Origin: Treponema sp. OMZ 790
GTDB taxonomy: Bacteria > Spirochaetota > Spirochaetia > Treponematales > Treponemataceae
Direction of reading: 5' to 3'
Assembly (NCBI RefSeq): GCF_024181285.1
Contig: NZ_CP051201.1
Span: 1,302,001 to 1,366,000 of the forward strand
Length of the DNA stretch: 64,000 bases
The notes under the pieces are model-generated. The model was not told the origin of the DNA and searched no databases. It worked only from the letters and a program-made list of their open reading frames with translations. Each line of letters begins with the position of its first letter. Within the stretch, counting starts at the first letter, position 1. The position numbers and the translations under genes were made by a program. Shown here one piece after another: positions 1 to 8,976 of the stretch.

Positions 1-511
1 GCATTTTTGAAAAAGCTTTTTGCAATAATTCCTTTTTATACACCTTATTCCAAACAGTACCCGCCCTAGGATTTTTAAAATATACCAAACTATCAAAAAA
101 ATTATTTATCGTAATAAAAGGAACAGGTAAAGATACGGTTTTTGTCTTCTTATGCTTATAAGCAAATTCCAAAACATCATAATCCGTTTCTGAGAGTATA
201 CTATGCAAAAATGAACATGCAAAAACTTCAAGAACATCATCACAGTCCAAAAAAAGAATATAATCGCCCGAAGCATTACTTACACCTGTTTGTCTTGCAC
301 AATGAGGCCCAAGATTTTTTGAATGAGAGATTACCTTTATTCTATTGTCTTTTACTGCATATGATTCTATCTTTTGTAAACTTTCATCCGTAGAGCAATC
401 ATCAACACAAATTATCTCAATATCAGCATAAGTCTGATTCAAAATACCGGATAATGTTTCATCTATAAAAAGGCTGCGATTATATATCGGAATTATTATA
501 CTGAATTTCAT
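1..511 (-). CDS. Family 2 glycosyltransferase, partial at window edge
   Basis: The start codon is at 511 and the frame stays open to the left edge, so about 170 N-terminal residues are visible. The GT-A fold signature is clear: an N-terminal FSIIIPIYN strand, the VDDCSTD nucleotide-binding segment near residues 37-42, and a DCDD metal-binding motif at residues 89-92. It would transfer a sugar from a nucleotide donor onto a surface glycan, acting at the cytoplasmic membrane. It is the last visible gene of a long minus-strand glycan operon, 34 nt after the GT25 gene. Donor and acceptor cannot be read from the sequence. The C-terminal part lies outside the window. Confidence 0.88.
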   Translation of the reverse strand, partial: MKFSIIIPIYNRSLFIDETLSGILNQTYADIEIICVDDCSTDESLQKIESYAVKDNRIKVISHSKNLGPHCARQTGVSNASGDYILFLDCDDVLEVFACSFLHSILSETDYDVLEFAYKHKKTKTVSLPVPFITINNFFDSLVYFKNPRAGTVWNKVYKKELLQKAFSKM

Positions 512-545
512 TTTTATGTTTTTATATTAACTTCAATTTTCAAAA

Positions 546-1292
546 TTAAGGTAAAAATATATAAAAAAAATCTCTAAAGCACCAAAATATTATTTTAAAT
601 AAACTATACGTTTTTCTAAAAAAAACATATAGAAGACAGTATGATTCATTACGAAAGTTTCTTGCACGGTTTTCAGTTTTATCAATTATTGATGCGATCT
701 CATCTTGACAATTTATAATATTTGGAATAACAACCGATATATTTATAATCTTCCACCATTTACCCCATTGATCAATAGGTCGTATAATAGGGAAACTTTG
801 AGTATATATTTTCTCAGCCGTTTTTTTACAAATTATATATCCATATGTACCATAACCGGAATTAAATATTTTTTTTAGTTTATAATGTTGAGCAATGTTC
901 TGAAAATATATTTTAGTTTTTAGTTTTTTGTCTGACTGTCCAAGAAGAATAATTCCATTGTTATCAAGTTTTAATATTTCAGAAAAAACTTTATTAAAAT
1001 CATTTGAAATAATAATATCATCTTCAAAAATCAAAGCCTGTTCTATATCTTCTTCTATCATTTTTTTAAAAATTAAAAGATGACTCATTGCACAACCGAT
1101 TTCGCCTAATTTTAATTCTCGGCCATATTCTTTGATTGCGCTCTCTTTATCATAAACCTCTTCTATATTTTTTATATCCTTACCGTTTACTGCATCAAAA
1201 AACTCATATTGAAGATTTGTTTTTTTCATCTCTTCAATCATATGTTGACGGCGATCTGTAGATTCTTTTAGATTGACTATAAAAACTCTCAT
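546..1292 (-). CDS. Family 25 glycosyltransferase (LOS/LPS type)
   Basis: A 248-residue protein with the GT25 pattern: an N-terminal FIVNLKESTDRR segment, GCAMSH at residues 66-71 and the acidic EDD motif at 90-92. Family members such as the LgtB/Lex2B type add galactose or glucose to lipooligosaccharide-like acceptors in the cytoplasm. The C-terminus is rich in aromatic and hydrophobic residues, perhaps a membrane-contact segment. It lies 14 nt after the upstream GT2 gene, so it is probably cotranscribed. The specific sugar is not predictable. The family call is firm. Confidence 0.88.
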   Translation of the reverse strand: MRVFIVNLKESTDRRQHMIEEMKKTNLQYEFFDAVNGKDIKNIEEVYDKESAIKEYGRELKLGEIGCAMSHLLIFKKMIEEDIEQALIFEDDIIISNDFNKVFSEILKLDNNGIILLGQSDKKLKTKIYFQNIAQHYKLKKIFNSGYGTYGYIICKKTAEKIYTQSFPIIRPIDQWGKWWKIINISVVIPNIINCQDEIASIIDKTENRARNFRNESYCLLYVFFRKTYSLFKIIFWCFRDFFYIFLP

Positions 1293-1306
1293 TTAAATTA
1301 AATAAC

Positions 1307-2308
1307 TTACCTTCTTTCTGCAATATACTCTCGACATCGTCGTAAAATATTCATAATAGGCCTAATTAATTTTGAAAAAGGTACGAGAGGTCTATATATT
1401 CTTTTTATTTCTTTTATTTGCGTATCAAGATTATTTATTTCCTTTAACAATAATAACATAAAGCCGGTTTCACCAAATCGAGTCTTTATTATATTGATAA
1501 CTTCTTGTGATGTTGTATTTTTTAATGCTGTAGTATATAGGCTATCATTAAAATCTTTAATATAACAAATATAGCCTTTACACTCTTCAGATATAAAAAA
1601 ATCACAAAGATTTTTATATACATTATTCAAACTCATATCTATAAGTTTAAATTTTTCAGGATTACTAAAATTGACAAAATTTGTTATGCCGGAATCCTGA
1701 CGGTAATTATATAATGGAGTATGAATCCTTTTTCTTTTTTTTGCGTAATATTCTATAATTGCCATTTGATAGTAGTCTTCACTCCAGACTGCATAAAAAT
1801 CCACCATCTGTGAATAAATAGGCTTGATAAACACTGCATTAAAACATTTATTCCAAACTGTATGATTGGCATTTGAAAGAAGAACATTTTCAATATCCTT
1901 TATATTGTCTGCTTTGGAAAATACATTCCGTTTTTTTATACCGTTTCTCACTTCACAATAATTAAATTCGATATAATCATAATTATCTTTTTTTGCTGCA
2001 CGGTACAAAGTATGTAATGCTTTAGGTTCAAGCCAATCATCACTGTCCAAAAATAAAATATACTGACCGGCAGCATTTTTTACGCCTGAAATCCTTGCTG
2101 CTAAGAGTCCCTGATTATGTTCATGTTTAATAATTTTTACTTTTTCGTTATCAGCGAACTTGTTAAGTATTTCTTCAGAGTTGTCTGTCGAACCGTCATT
2201 AACACAAACTAACTCATAATCGGAATATGTCTGGTTTAACACAGATAAAATTGAAGTTTCAACATATTTTTCAGTATTGTATACGGGCATTATAATCGAA
2301 AATTTCAT
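1307..2308 (-). CDS. Family 2 glycosyltransferase
   Basis: A 333-residue GT-A enzyme. It has FSIIMPVYN at the N-terminus, VNDGSTD near 36-42 and DSDDW at 88-92, the nucleotide and metal binding motifs. Its first 100 residues closely resemble the partial GT2 at the left edge, so the two look like paralogues with diverged acceptor domains. The start codon overlaps the stop of the upstream sulfotransferase-like gene by 4 nt (ATGA), indicating translational coupling. It probably elongates a surface glycan. Donor and linkage are unknown. Confidence 0.88.
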   Translation of the reverse strand: MKFSIIMPVYNTEKYVETSILSVLNQTYSDYELVCVNDGSTDNSEEILNKFADNEKVKIIKHEHNQGLLAARISGVKNAAGQYILFLDSDDWLEPKALHTLYRAAKKDNYDYIEFNYCEVRNGIKKRNVFSKADNIKDIENVLLSNANHTVWNKCFNAVFIKPIYSQMVDFYAVWSEDYYQMAIIEYYAKKRKRIHTPLYNYRQDSGITNFVNFSNPEKFKLIDMSLNNVYKNLCDFFISEECKGYICYIKDFNDSLYTTALKNTTSQEVINIIKTRFGETGFMLLLLKEINNLDTQIKEIKRIYRPLVPFSKLIRPIMNILRRCREYIAERR

Positions 2309-3642
2309 GCATTACTCCTTCGGCAGTACATAAAACAAACGGTAAAAAATACAAACTCAAAGGGAAAAAGCAGTAAATATATGCACGCTTTGACAATGCC
2401 TTTCAATTTTAATTTTTTGGTTTTGCGCACTTTAAAACTTTTTATTGTTGATACAAAATGAGTTCCTCTTGCAAGAACTGACAATGTTTTTCCCCTATAT
2501 GCGGGCGGTAATTTCCCTTGCCGCTGCACATATTCCGCATTTTCTTGAATACTGCGTATAAAAATATGCGTATCAGGAAATACCGGTACTGTATACCCCG
2601 GATATTTTTCAAAAGGAAAACAAAACTCTTTCAACTCATTTTCTATTTTTTTTATATCTTCTTTAAGCGCCGGGTATCTTTTATATACTTGAGTATTTAC
2701 AATAGATTTTACAGGATCAAAATACTGTTTTTTTTGCCTATGCTCTTCAGTTGTCAATCCCGTAAATGCTTTTATTTTTTCTAATGAAGCTTCGTAGTCA
2801 TATATAAGAGATTCAAAAGGAAGAAATAATGCCGTATCTTTCCATTCGGTGTTTATTTTGTGTCTTTCAAAACGGGTTGAACGATACCATGTTATAAATG
2901 TATTAATATCTGAAGGAATATATCCTACCCCCCACTCGCTTTTATTTACCGCGTATAAATCGCGGGGGTCTTTATCAATCACAAGTGTTTTTATGGAGTT
3001 AAAATACTTTCTATAGTTATCTATACTGTATGCCGGTAACAGCTGGTCAAAAACTGCATATTTTGTTGAAACAGAAAGGTTTGAAAACACATTTGCAATA
3101 TATTGTTTTGCATTTTCATAAAAATCATCTTTTTTATATGCATAGCAGCAAGGTGCTAATGTATGATAACAAGGCTGCCAACCATCGGGTTCATAACTGT
3201 TTAAGTGTTTTTTTTCATATAATTTTTCAAAAAACAGCTTAGCAAAAAAACAACGCCAATGCTCTTTGGCGGATATTTTTTTTGTTTCCAGCGAGCGGTG
3301 CCACCAGCCGTTCCATTTACAATCAACAATTGATTCAATGAATCTTTCCGTACAAGAATAAAAAAAGTTACCGAAATGTTTTTTATAATAATAATCGTGT
3401 TGCAGCTTTTCAGCTAAAAGTAAAAAACGTTTTACAGCTAAATCTACTTTCAGCCTGTGCCCTTCAACGAAAGCTTTTTCCAAATCAAAAAGTCCGTCAG
3501 CTTCATGCAGGAAAGTACATTCAAAATCATTGCCGAAACTTGTTACCGAAGAAAACTCTTCCAAAATATTTGTTCCGGCAGAACTTCCCGTTCCGCCGAA
3601 ACCTGTTGATGTTAAAATGCTGAATGGTAAGACCGTATTCAT
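2305..3642 (-). CDS. Sulfotransferase-like surface-glycan protein
   Basis: A 445-residue protein. I chose the ATG at 3642 because a GGAAGG ribosome site sits just upstream and it gives a 4-nt ATGA overlap with the preceding gene; a longer frame adds 13 residues without such a site. The N-terminus has a glycine/serine-rich loop (STGFGGTGSSAGTN) followed by ILEEF, reminiscent of the PAPS-binding loop of sulfotransferases. A DKDPRDLYAVNK segment resembles their 3'-phosphate motif. The last 45 residues carry a basic stretch and a hydrophobic segment, perhaps a membrane anchor. A paralogue with the same three parts lies at 10633-11980. Sulfotransferase is a fold-level inference; a different nucleotide-dependent transferase is possible. 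Confidence 0.55.
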   Translation of the reverse strand: MNTVLPFSILTSTGFGGTGSSAGTNILEEFSSVTSFGNDFECTFLHEADGLFDLEKAFVEGHRLKVDLAVKRFLLLAEKLQHDYYYKKHFGNFFYSCTERFIESIVDCKWNGWWHRSLETKKISAKEHWRCFFAKLFFEKLYEKKHLNSYEPDGWQPCYHTLAPCCYAYKKDDFYENAKQYIANVFSNLSVSTKYAVFDQLLPAYSIDNYRKYFNSIKTLVIDKDPRDLYAVNKSEWGVGYIPSDINTFITWYRSTRFERHKINTEWKDTALFLPFESLIYDYEASLEKIKAFTGLTTEEHRQKKQYFDPVKSIVNTQVYKRYPALKEDIKKIENELKEFCFPFEKYPGYTVPVFPDTHIFIRSIQENAEYVQRQGKLPPAYRGKTLSVLARGTHFVSTIKSFKVRKTKKLKLKGIVKACIYLLLFPFEFVFFTVCFMYCRRSNA

Positions 3643-5042
3643 ACAGTTTCCTTCCGTAATAAGACTTTTTTTGCTGTACACATTCTAAACGGGGTGCAAA
3701 GTGTGTAGCGGGATAAATTCAAAATGTGATAACCAAAGAGCATAAAATGATAAAAAGTTTTACGGGTTTTAAATCTAGTAATAGAAAACTTTATTCTTTT
3801 TAGTATTTCATCGGGATACCAAACATACACAGCTTTTATTTTTTTAAAAGCTTCTTGTTTTGTAAGCAGAACCTCTTCCGCCGTTTGTTTTTCCGGTAAA
3901 GAGGCAAGCAGATTTTCAAATTTCAAAACAGTATTTTCAACAGAAAAATCTTTTATTCTTTCCAAGCAGTTTTCCGACATTTGAGTATAAAGAACCGTAT
4001 CGGTTAATAATTTTTTTAATTTATCGGTATAATCATCAACATCCCAACTGGCAAGCAAACCGCATTTTTCCCCATAAGCTAATTCTTCTGAAGCTCCTGC
4101 AACAGGCGTAGTTACAAAGGGTTTACCCAACGCCATAGCCTCGCAAACTACAGTAGGGAAGCCCTCTGCAAAAGAAGACATACACAGTATCTTTGATTGT
4201 TTTAAATAGGGCATAGGATTTTGTTGATAACCTAAGAAGAACACCTTATCGTAAATTTCAAGTTTTTCCGCCTCGGCTTTTAAATTTACCTCCTCTTCCC
4301 CTATGCCTATAACAAGCAAACCGCACTGTATCCCCACCCTATTCAATTTTGAAAGACTTTGAATTACAAGAGAAACATTTTTATTTTTATCCAACCGTCC
4401 AATACAGGTTAAAAAAGGATAGCCATATTTTTCAATATTAAATTCAAAACTGCTTTCTGCTTTTTGCCGTATGTCTTCAATATCTATAGGATTATGAATT
4501 ATTCTGGATTTATGCAAATATTCAGGAAAAACTTTTTCTAAAGATTTAAGAGATTTATTTGAAATAGTAATAATTTTATCGGCGCAGTCCCATGCATTGC
4601 GCTGCAAGTCCCTGTAGTATTTATCGCTTGCTGAAGTATGCGTATAATCAAGATCATCAATCGCACCATGGAACCATGCGATCACTTTTTTATCTTTAAA
4701 TGCAGGTAACATAAAGGAAGGTTTCTGATAATTCCATGATATAACAATATCTGCATCCAAATTTTTTATAGTTTTTATTATTTCGGGATGCAACTCTAAT
4801 ACATAGTCCCAAATCTGTCTAATATATAACGGGGTGTAAATACTATATAGATGACCTAAAAATTCAACATTAGAATTCAATGGTTCCTTCTTTACATTAT
4901 AGTTTACAATCTCAAAAATAGAAATGTCGTATTTTTGAGAATCAAGGTTGTTTAATAAGGTTGTTAATACTTTCTCCGCACCACCGCCATTTGAATGAGT
5001 ATAAGTGATAAAAAGAAGTTTTAGTTTTTCTTTATCTTGCAT
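3639..5042 (-). CDS. Family 4 glycosyltransferase
   Basis: A 467-residue GT-B enzyme. Evidence is the N-terminal FITYTHSNGGGAEKVL donor/acceptor loop and the GT4 E-x7-E signature with Glu293 and Glu301 in EGFPTVVCE. It is a retaining glycosyltransferase acting at the inner face of the cytoplasmic membrane on a growing surface glycan. About 80 residues follow the usual end of the GT-B fold and are basic and aromatic, perhaps for membrane association. It starts 3 nt after the aminotransferase stop and overlaps the next gene by 4 nt. The sugar specificity is unknown. Confidence 0.9.
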   Translation of the reverse strand: MQDKEKLKLLFITYTHSNGGGAEKVLTTLLNNLDSQKYDISIFEIVNYNVKKEPLNSNVEFLGHLYSIYTPLYIRQIWDYVLELHPEIIKTIKNLDADIVISWNYQKPSFMLPAFKDKKVIAWFHGAIDDLDYTHTSASDKYYRDLQRNAWDCADKIITISNKSLKSLEKVFPEYLHKSRIIHNPIDIEDIRQKAESSFEFNIEKYGYPFLTCIGRLDKNKNVSLVIQSLSKLNRVGIQCGLLVIGIGEEEVNLKAEAEKLEIYDKVFFLGYQQNPMPYLKQSKILCMSSFAEGFPTVVCEAMALGKPFVTTPVAGASEELAYGEKCGLLASWDVDDYTDKLKKLLTDTVLYTQMSENCLERIKDFSVENTVLKFENLLASLPEKQTAEEVLLTKQEAFKKIKAVYVWYPDEILKRIKFSITRFKTRKTFYHFMLFGYHILNLSRYTLCTPFRMCTAKKVLLRKETV

Positions 5043-5045
5043 AAT

Positions 5046-6152
5046 TTACTCATGCCAATCATTTATTTTTTCAATAACATACTTTACCTGCTCATCTGTC
5101 AACACAGGACTCATAGGAAGGCTAACCACTTCCGCATGTATTTTTTCTGTGATAGGCAGATTAAGATGCGAGTATTCTTTATATGCGATTTGCTTATGAG
5201 GAGGGGTAGGATAATGAATGGCTGTTTCAATTCCGTAACCTTTTAAATACTCAATAAAAGGTTTTCTGTTTTGAATTCGAACAGAATAAATGTGCCAGAC
5301 ATGTTCTTCTTTTTTATGAATAAGGGGTAAAATTACTTCTTTATTTTTAATACCGTTATTATACATTTCGGCAATTTGCCTTCTTCCGGAGTTATCTGCA
5401 TCCAACCTTTTTAGTTTTACTGAAAGCACTGCAGCCTGTATTTCATCAAGGCGGGAATTTTCACCTTTTAACTCATGTACATATTTAATTGAAGAACCAT
5501 AGTTTGCAAGTTTACGTATAATAACCGCCAATTCATCATCATTTGTAGTTACACAGCCGCCGTCTCCTAAACAACCCAGATTTTTACCCGGATAAAAACT
5601 AAAGCCTGCTGCATCACCAAAGCTGCCGCTTCTTTTGCCGCTTATTTGCGCACCATGGGCTTGAGCTGCATCTTCAATTATTTTAAGATTATGTCTTACA
5701 GCAATTTTAGAAATAACTTTCATATTGCACAAGCGGCCGTATAAATGTACAGGCATAATTGCCTTCGTTTTAGAACTTATCTTATCTTCTATTTTTTTTA
5801 CATCAATTAAATAATCATCGATATTCGGCTCAACAAAGACAGGCATCAAATTTTCTGCACTCACAGCAAGAATAGTAGCTATAAAAGTGTTTGCAGGAAC
5901 AATAATTTCATCACCTTCATTAAATACACCAAGCTGTTTATAAGCACGGAGAATTAATTTTAAGGCTTCAAGCCCGTTTCCTACACCAATGCAATGCTTA
6001 ACACCGCAATAAGCCGCAAAGCTTTTTTCAAAGGATATACATTCTTCACCATGAATATACCAACCCTTTTTGACAACTTCATTTATTTTTTGAGAGAGAA
6101 TCGGTTCAAAGCTTTCAGTGATTTTTTTTAACGATAAAAAAGGGATTTGCAT
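5046..6152 (-). CDS. fdtB: DegT/DnrJ/EryC1 sugar aminotransferase, FdtB-like
   Basis: A 368-residue PLP-dependent enzyme with the DAAQAHGA segment (161-168) and the PLP lysine at 190 in [10 protein letters not shown]. An AGAGG ribosome site precedes the ATG. Family members aminate keto-sugar nucleotides. Its neighbours are an FdtA-like ketoisomerase, an FdtA-like degenerate twin and a FemAB-like acyltransferase. That matches the FdtA/FdtB/acetyltransferase trio that makes dTDP-3-acetamido-3,6-dideoxyhexose (Fuc3NAc or Qui3NAc). The rmlA and rmlB genes needed for the keto-sugar precursor are not in this window. The aminotransferase call is firm; the exact sugar is inferred from context. Confidence 0.82.
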   Translation of the reverse strand: MQIPFLSLKKITESFEPILSQKINEVVKKGWYIHGEECISFEKSFAAYCGVKHCIGVGNGLEALKLILRAYKQLGVFNEGDEIIVPANTFIATILAVSAENLMPVFVEPNIDDYLIDVKKIEDKISSKTKAIMPVHLYGRLCNMKVISKIAVRHNLKIIEDAAQAHGAQISGKRSGSFGDAAGFSFYPGKNLGCLGDGGCVTTNDDELAVIIRKLANYGSSIKYVHELKGENSRLDEIQAAVLSVKLKRLDADNSGRRQIAEMYNNGIKNKEVILPLIHKKEEHVWHIYSVRIQNRKPFIEYLKGYGIETAIHYPTPPHKQIAYKEYSHLNLPITEKIHAEVVSLPMSPVLTDEQVKYVIEKINDWHE

Positions 6153-6167
6153 AAAAAGCCTCTATAT

Positions 6168-7154
6168 CTATAACTTTTTATAAAAAGTTTTATTCAAAGA
6201 ATATGTACTGCCATAAGATTCTTTATTTTTTAATAAACCTTGATTAAGATAATGACCAAAATTTTCAGTTGAAATTCCCCATGAAATTTTCTTATAATTT
6301 ATCTTTTTTGCTTCAAGTATCATAGAATAATACATAAAACTCATAGGGCTTAATTTTGCAAACTCTTCTTTCGAACATAAGTACTGAGTATGCATAGTTC
6401 TTTTTTTTGGAAAATAAAAAACTACAGACCCTGCAATTATATCATTATTTAACATACATTTGAAAAAAGAAATATTATCAATAATGTATTTTTCTTTTAA
6501 TGTAATAAACTCATTTAACGAATGAACCGGAGCAACTCCATACTTTTGTAAATTTAAAGTTATAAGATTATGTAATATTCTTATCTCATTATCTGATTCT
6601 ATTTTTTTATATTTTAGATCTTTTTTCAAACAATTATTTATATTTGTTCTTTTCCCTTGAGAAAAATTAGAAAGTACATCTTCATCATACTTTTCTAAAT
6701 CAATATATGTATTTAGTTCAGAATATTGCTGATATTTTTTATAATATAAAAGATATTCCAAAAGTGCGGGACTTTCAATAGATAAAATATCCGGTGTTAT
6801 TTTTAAATAAACCGAAGTAAAATTATTTTCCTTTAAATACTGTTCGAAAGTTTCGATTATTTCCAATAAAGCAGCGCCGCAATAGTGTTTTTTGTCTATA
6901 ATTATGCCGCCATACGTTGAACCTTTATGTGAAAAAAAGCAAGATGAATCTTTAGGATCTTTACAGGCAGGAATTACGGCAGCCAAGTTATTCTTTTGAT
7001 TAAAAATTAAAAGAGAGCAATCTTCAAATCTGTCTTTAGGATGATAATTTAAAAATTTTCGGCTTTGTAAAAAAGTGCCGTTTAAAGATTTATTTAATAC
7101 AAAATCATCCCAAAGGTTTTCATAATTATCGTTATACTTTTCAATTCTAAACAT
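6168..7154 (-). CDS. FemAB/BioF2-like GNAT acyltransferase
   Basis: A 328-residue protein with the FemAB-type layout: LWDDFV near the N-terminus, FLQSRKFLNYH, the central AGSVVFYFP strand and a C-terminal MYYSMILEAKK helix followed by a WGIS strand. Such proteins acylate amino groups of sugars or peptides with acetyl or aminoacyl donors. Between FdtB and FdtA it most likely fills the FdtC role, N-acylating the amino-sugar nucleotide, although classical FdtC is a left-handed helix enzyme. It overlaps the FdtA-like gene by 8 nt. Donor and substrate are unproven. Confidence 0.65.
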   Translation of the reverse strand: MFRIEKYNDNYENLWDDFVLNKSLNGTFLQSRKFLNYHPKDRFEDCSLLIFNQKNNLAAVIPACKDPKDSSCFFSHKGSTYGGIIIDKKHYCGAALLEIIETFEQYLKENNFTSVYLKITPDILSIESPALLEYLLYYKKYQQYSELNTYIDLEKYDEDVLSNFSQGKRTNINNCLKKDLKYKKIESDNEIRILHNLITLNLQKYGVAPVHSLNEFITLKEKYIIDNISFFKCMLNNDIIAGSVVFYFPKKRTMHTQYLCSKEEFAKLSPMSFMYYSMILEAKKINYKKISWGISTENFGHYLNQGLLKNKESYGSTYSLNKTFYKKL

Positions 7155-7560
7155 TTTCCTGCCTATATTTTAAAAAATCATCATAACTTCGAATGTAATC
7201 ATCTTCGGTATAATATTCCGAAGCAAGAACAAGGGCAACAGAACCGAATGAAAATTCCATAAGATTTCTCCAAATACCCGGAACAATAAGCAAGCCTTGC
7301 GACGGCTTATTTAAAAATAATTCTTTTTTATTTGAGCCGTCACCAAGTTCAACCTTAAAAGATCCCGAAGCAGCAAGAAGAAGTTGAAATAATTCTTTAT
7401 GAGCATGAGCTCCCCTATCCTGATTTTCAGGAATTCCATAAAGATAGTATATACGTTTAACATCAAATGGTAAGAGAGTTCTATTATCAAGACGAGTAAG
7501 ATTAGGTACAGTTCCTTTAGTTAAGTTTAAAATTTTGCAATCTTCAATGGAATACGGCAT
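7147..7560 (-). CDS. fdtA: FdtA-like sugar 3,4-ketoisomerase (cupin)
   Basis: A 137-residue single cupin of the WxcM/FdtA family. The active-site histidines are present as RGAHAHK (His52 and His54). The usual GDGS turn, GLLIVPGIWRN and a C-terminal LASEYYTEDDYIRSYDDF segment follow. It would convert dTDP-4-keto-6-deoxyglucose to the 3-keto isomer, which the adjacent FdtB-like enzyme then aminates. It follows a degenerate paralogue directly, with the stop and start sharing base 7560. Length and motifs match the family well. Confidence 0.85.
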   Translation of the reverse strand: MPYSIEDCKILNLTKGTVPNLTRLDNRTLLPFDVKRIYYLYGIPENQDRGAHAHKELFQLLLAASGSFKVELGDGSNKKELFLNKPSQGLLIVPGIWRNLMEFSFGSVALVLASEYYTEDDYIRSYDDFLKYRQENV

Positions 7561-7943
7561 TAAATCTTCCTCACATTAAATTCTTCAGTTGAAGATATAA
7601 TCAATACCGCTGTATTTTCCGCAAATCGCAATAAGGTGAAATCGGTATTTTTAGCGATGTACATTCCCTTATTTGCATTTTCCAAAAATACGCCGTCTAT
7701 AAAATCATCACTGCTGCCATTACCGAATAAAAAACTTCCTGAAAGTGCAACAAAAAAGAAATTCGTATTTTTATTATCCGTAAATTCATATTGTTCATCA
7801 GTGTCGTATATATTTAGAAGGTTTACACCCTTAATTTCAAATGGAATATGATTTTCACTTTCAAAAAAAGAAAGACAGCCTCTTTCATCTCTAATTTTAG
7901 GTAGTTGAATAAGTTCAATAGTTTTATTTTGTAAATCTTTCAT
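7560..7943 (-). CDS. Degenerate FdtA/WxcM-like cupin without the HxH motif
   Basis: A 127-residue protein with the FdtA outline: a DERGCLSFFE opening, a central ALSGSFLFGNGSSDD turn and a GMYIAKNTDFTLLRF segment in place of the GLLIVP motif. The RGAHAHK histidine motif of the neighbouring enzyme is missing; the region reads FTDNKNTNFFFVA instead. It therefore probably does not catalyse ketoisomerisation in the same way. It may be a partner subunit, an isomerase of different chemistry or a binding protein. It overlaps the upstream glycosyltransferase by 4 nt and abuts fdtA, so it is translated with them. Confidence 0.7.
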   Translation of the reverse strand: MKDLQNKTIELIQLPKIRDERGCLSFFESENHIPFEIKGVNLLNIYDTDEQYEFTDNKNTNFFFVALSGSFLFGNGSSDDFIDGVFLENANKGMYIAKNTDFTLLRFAENTAVLIISSTEEFNVRKI

Positions 7944-8968
7944 CGTAAAAACAATATTTTCTTAACTATAGTTTTAAAAAAAAGAAAAAGCTTTCTTTTA
8001 TGCTTATGTCTATCTCTTAGTTTCCATGCATGTAACTTATAAAGATTAATATAATCTTTATATTCAAAACCATAAATATTTTCCTTAAAAAAATCAGGAT
8101 TATTATTAAAATATTTTACCAAACTCATAAAAGCCCATGAACTGATATCTTTTCTTGAATTTTTACAACAATCAATCATAAAGTAAAATTGAAATTCTTT
8201 TTCACTATAAATAGAAAAATCTGGGAAAATTTTTACTGCAATTTCATATGGTAAATTTAAATAATTAGCAAAAATAAAATTAAGTTCATTCATATAACAA
8301 TGTGATACCCACTCAGAATTTCCGCTTAGCTGAGGTACTCCATTATTAAATTTCCTATATAAAATAGTCGGCACATTCATAAAAAATACATTTGCATACA
8401 ATAAACACCTAATATTCAAATCATAATCATGAGTATAAATAAGACTAGGGTTGAAAGGTTTAATAGTATTGAACATTGATTTTTTAAGTGATATTCCAGG
8501 AGAAGATATTAAATTGCCTTCATAAAATAAAAGATTGAGCAACTTAAACTTTTCTATACAAAAAAAATTACCAGATTTATTTTGTTTATCTCCATTTTCA
8601 TCAATAACTTCAGATCTTGCAAAAATAACTTCTAATGATGCATTATTTTTAAATTCATACATAACTGATTCAAGATGATTAGGCAATAAAATATCATCAC
8701 TAGCAATTAAAGTAACATATTCAGTCCTTGATATTTGAATGCCATCATTGAAAGTTGCCCCTGGTCCCCAATTTTTCTCATGCTTAAAATAACGAACTTT
8801 GTCTGACTGATATTTTTGCACAACATCTTCAGTGTTATCACCGGAACAATCATCAATTATAACAATCTCAAAATTTTGATAAGTTTGCCTTAAAACACTT
8901 TCAATAGTTTGAGAAATATAATCGGCTTTATTATATGTAGGAATTACGACCGTAATTTCAGCATTCAT
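7940..8968 (-). CDS. Family 2 glycosyltransferase
   Basis: A 342-residue GT-A protein. It has ITVVIPTYNKADYI at the N-terminus, IIDDCSGDNTE for nucleotide binding and an ASDDILLP metal motif. An HDYDLNIR segment matches the acceptor-side ED/HD region of the family. The basic, lysine-rich C-terminus (residues 315-342) could hold the protein at the membrane. It overlaps the downstream cupin by 4 nt. Its position next to the Fdt genes suggests it transfers the Fdt-derived amino sugar, but this is only inference from order. Confidence 0.86.
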   Translation of the reverse strand: MNAEITVVIPTYNKADYISQTIESVLRQTYQNFEIVIIDDCSGDNTEDVVQKYQSDKVRYFKHEKNWGPGATFNDGIQISRTEYVTLIASDDILLPNHLESVMYEFKNNASLEVIFARSEVIDENGDKQNKSGNFFCIEKFKLLNLLFYEGNLISSPGISLKKSMFNTIKPFNPSLIYTHDYDLNIRCLLYANVFFMNVPTILYRKFNNGVPQLSGNSEWVSHCYMNELNFIFANYLNLPYEIAVKIFPDFSIYSEKEFQFYFMIDCCKNSRKDISSWAFMSLVKYFNNNPDFFKENIYGFEYKDYINLYKLHAWKLRDRHKHKRKLFLFFKTIVKKILFLR

Positions 8969-8976
8969 ATCAAAAT

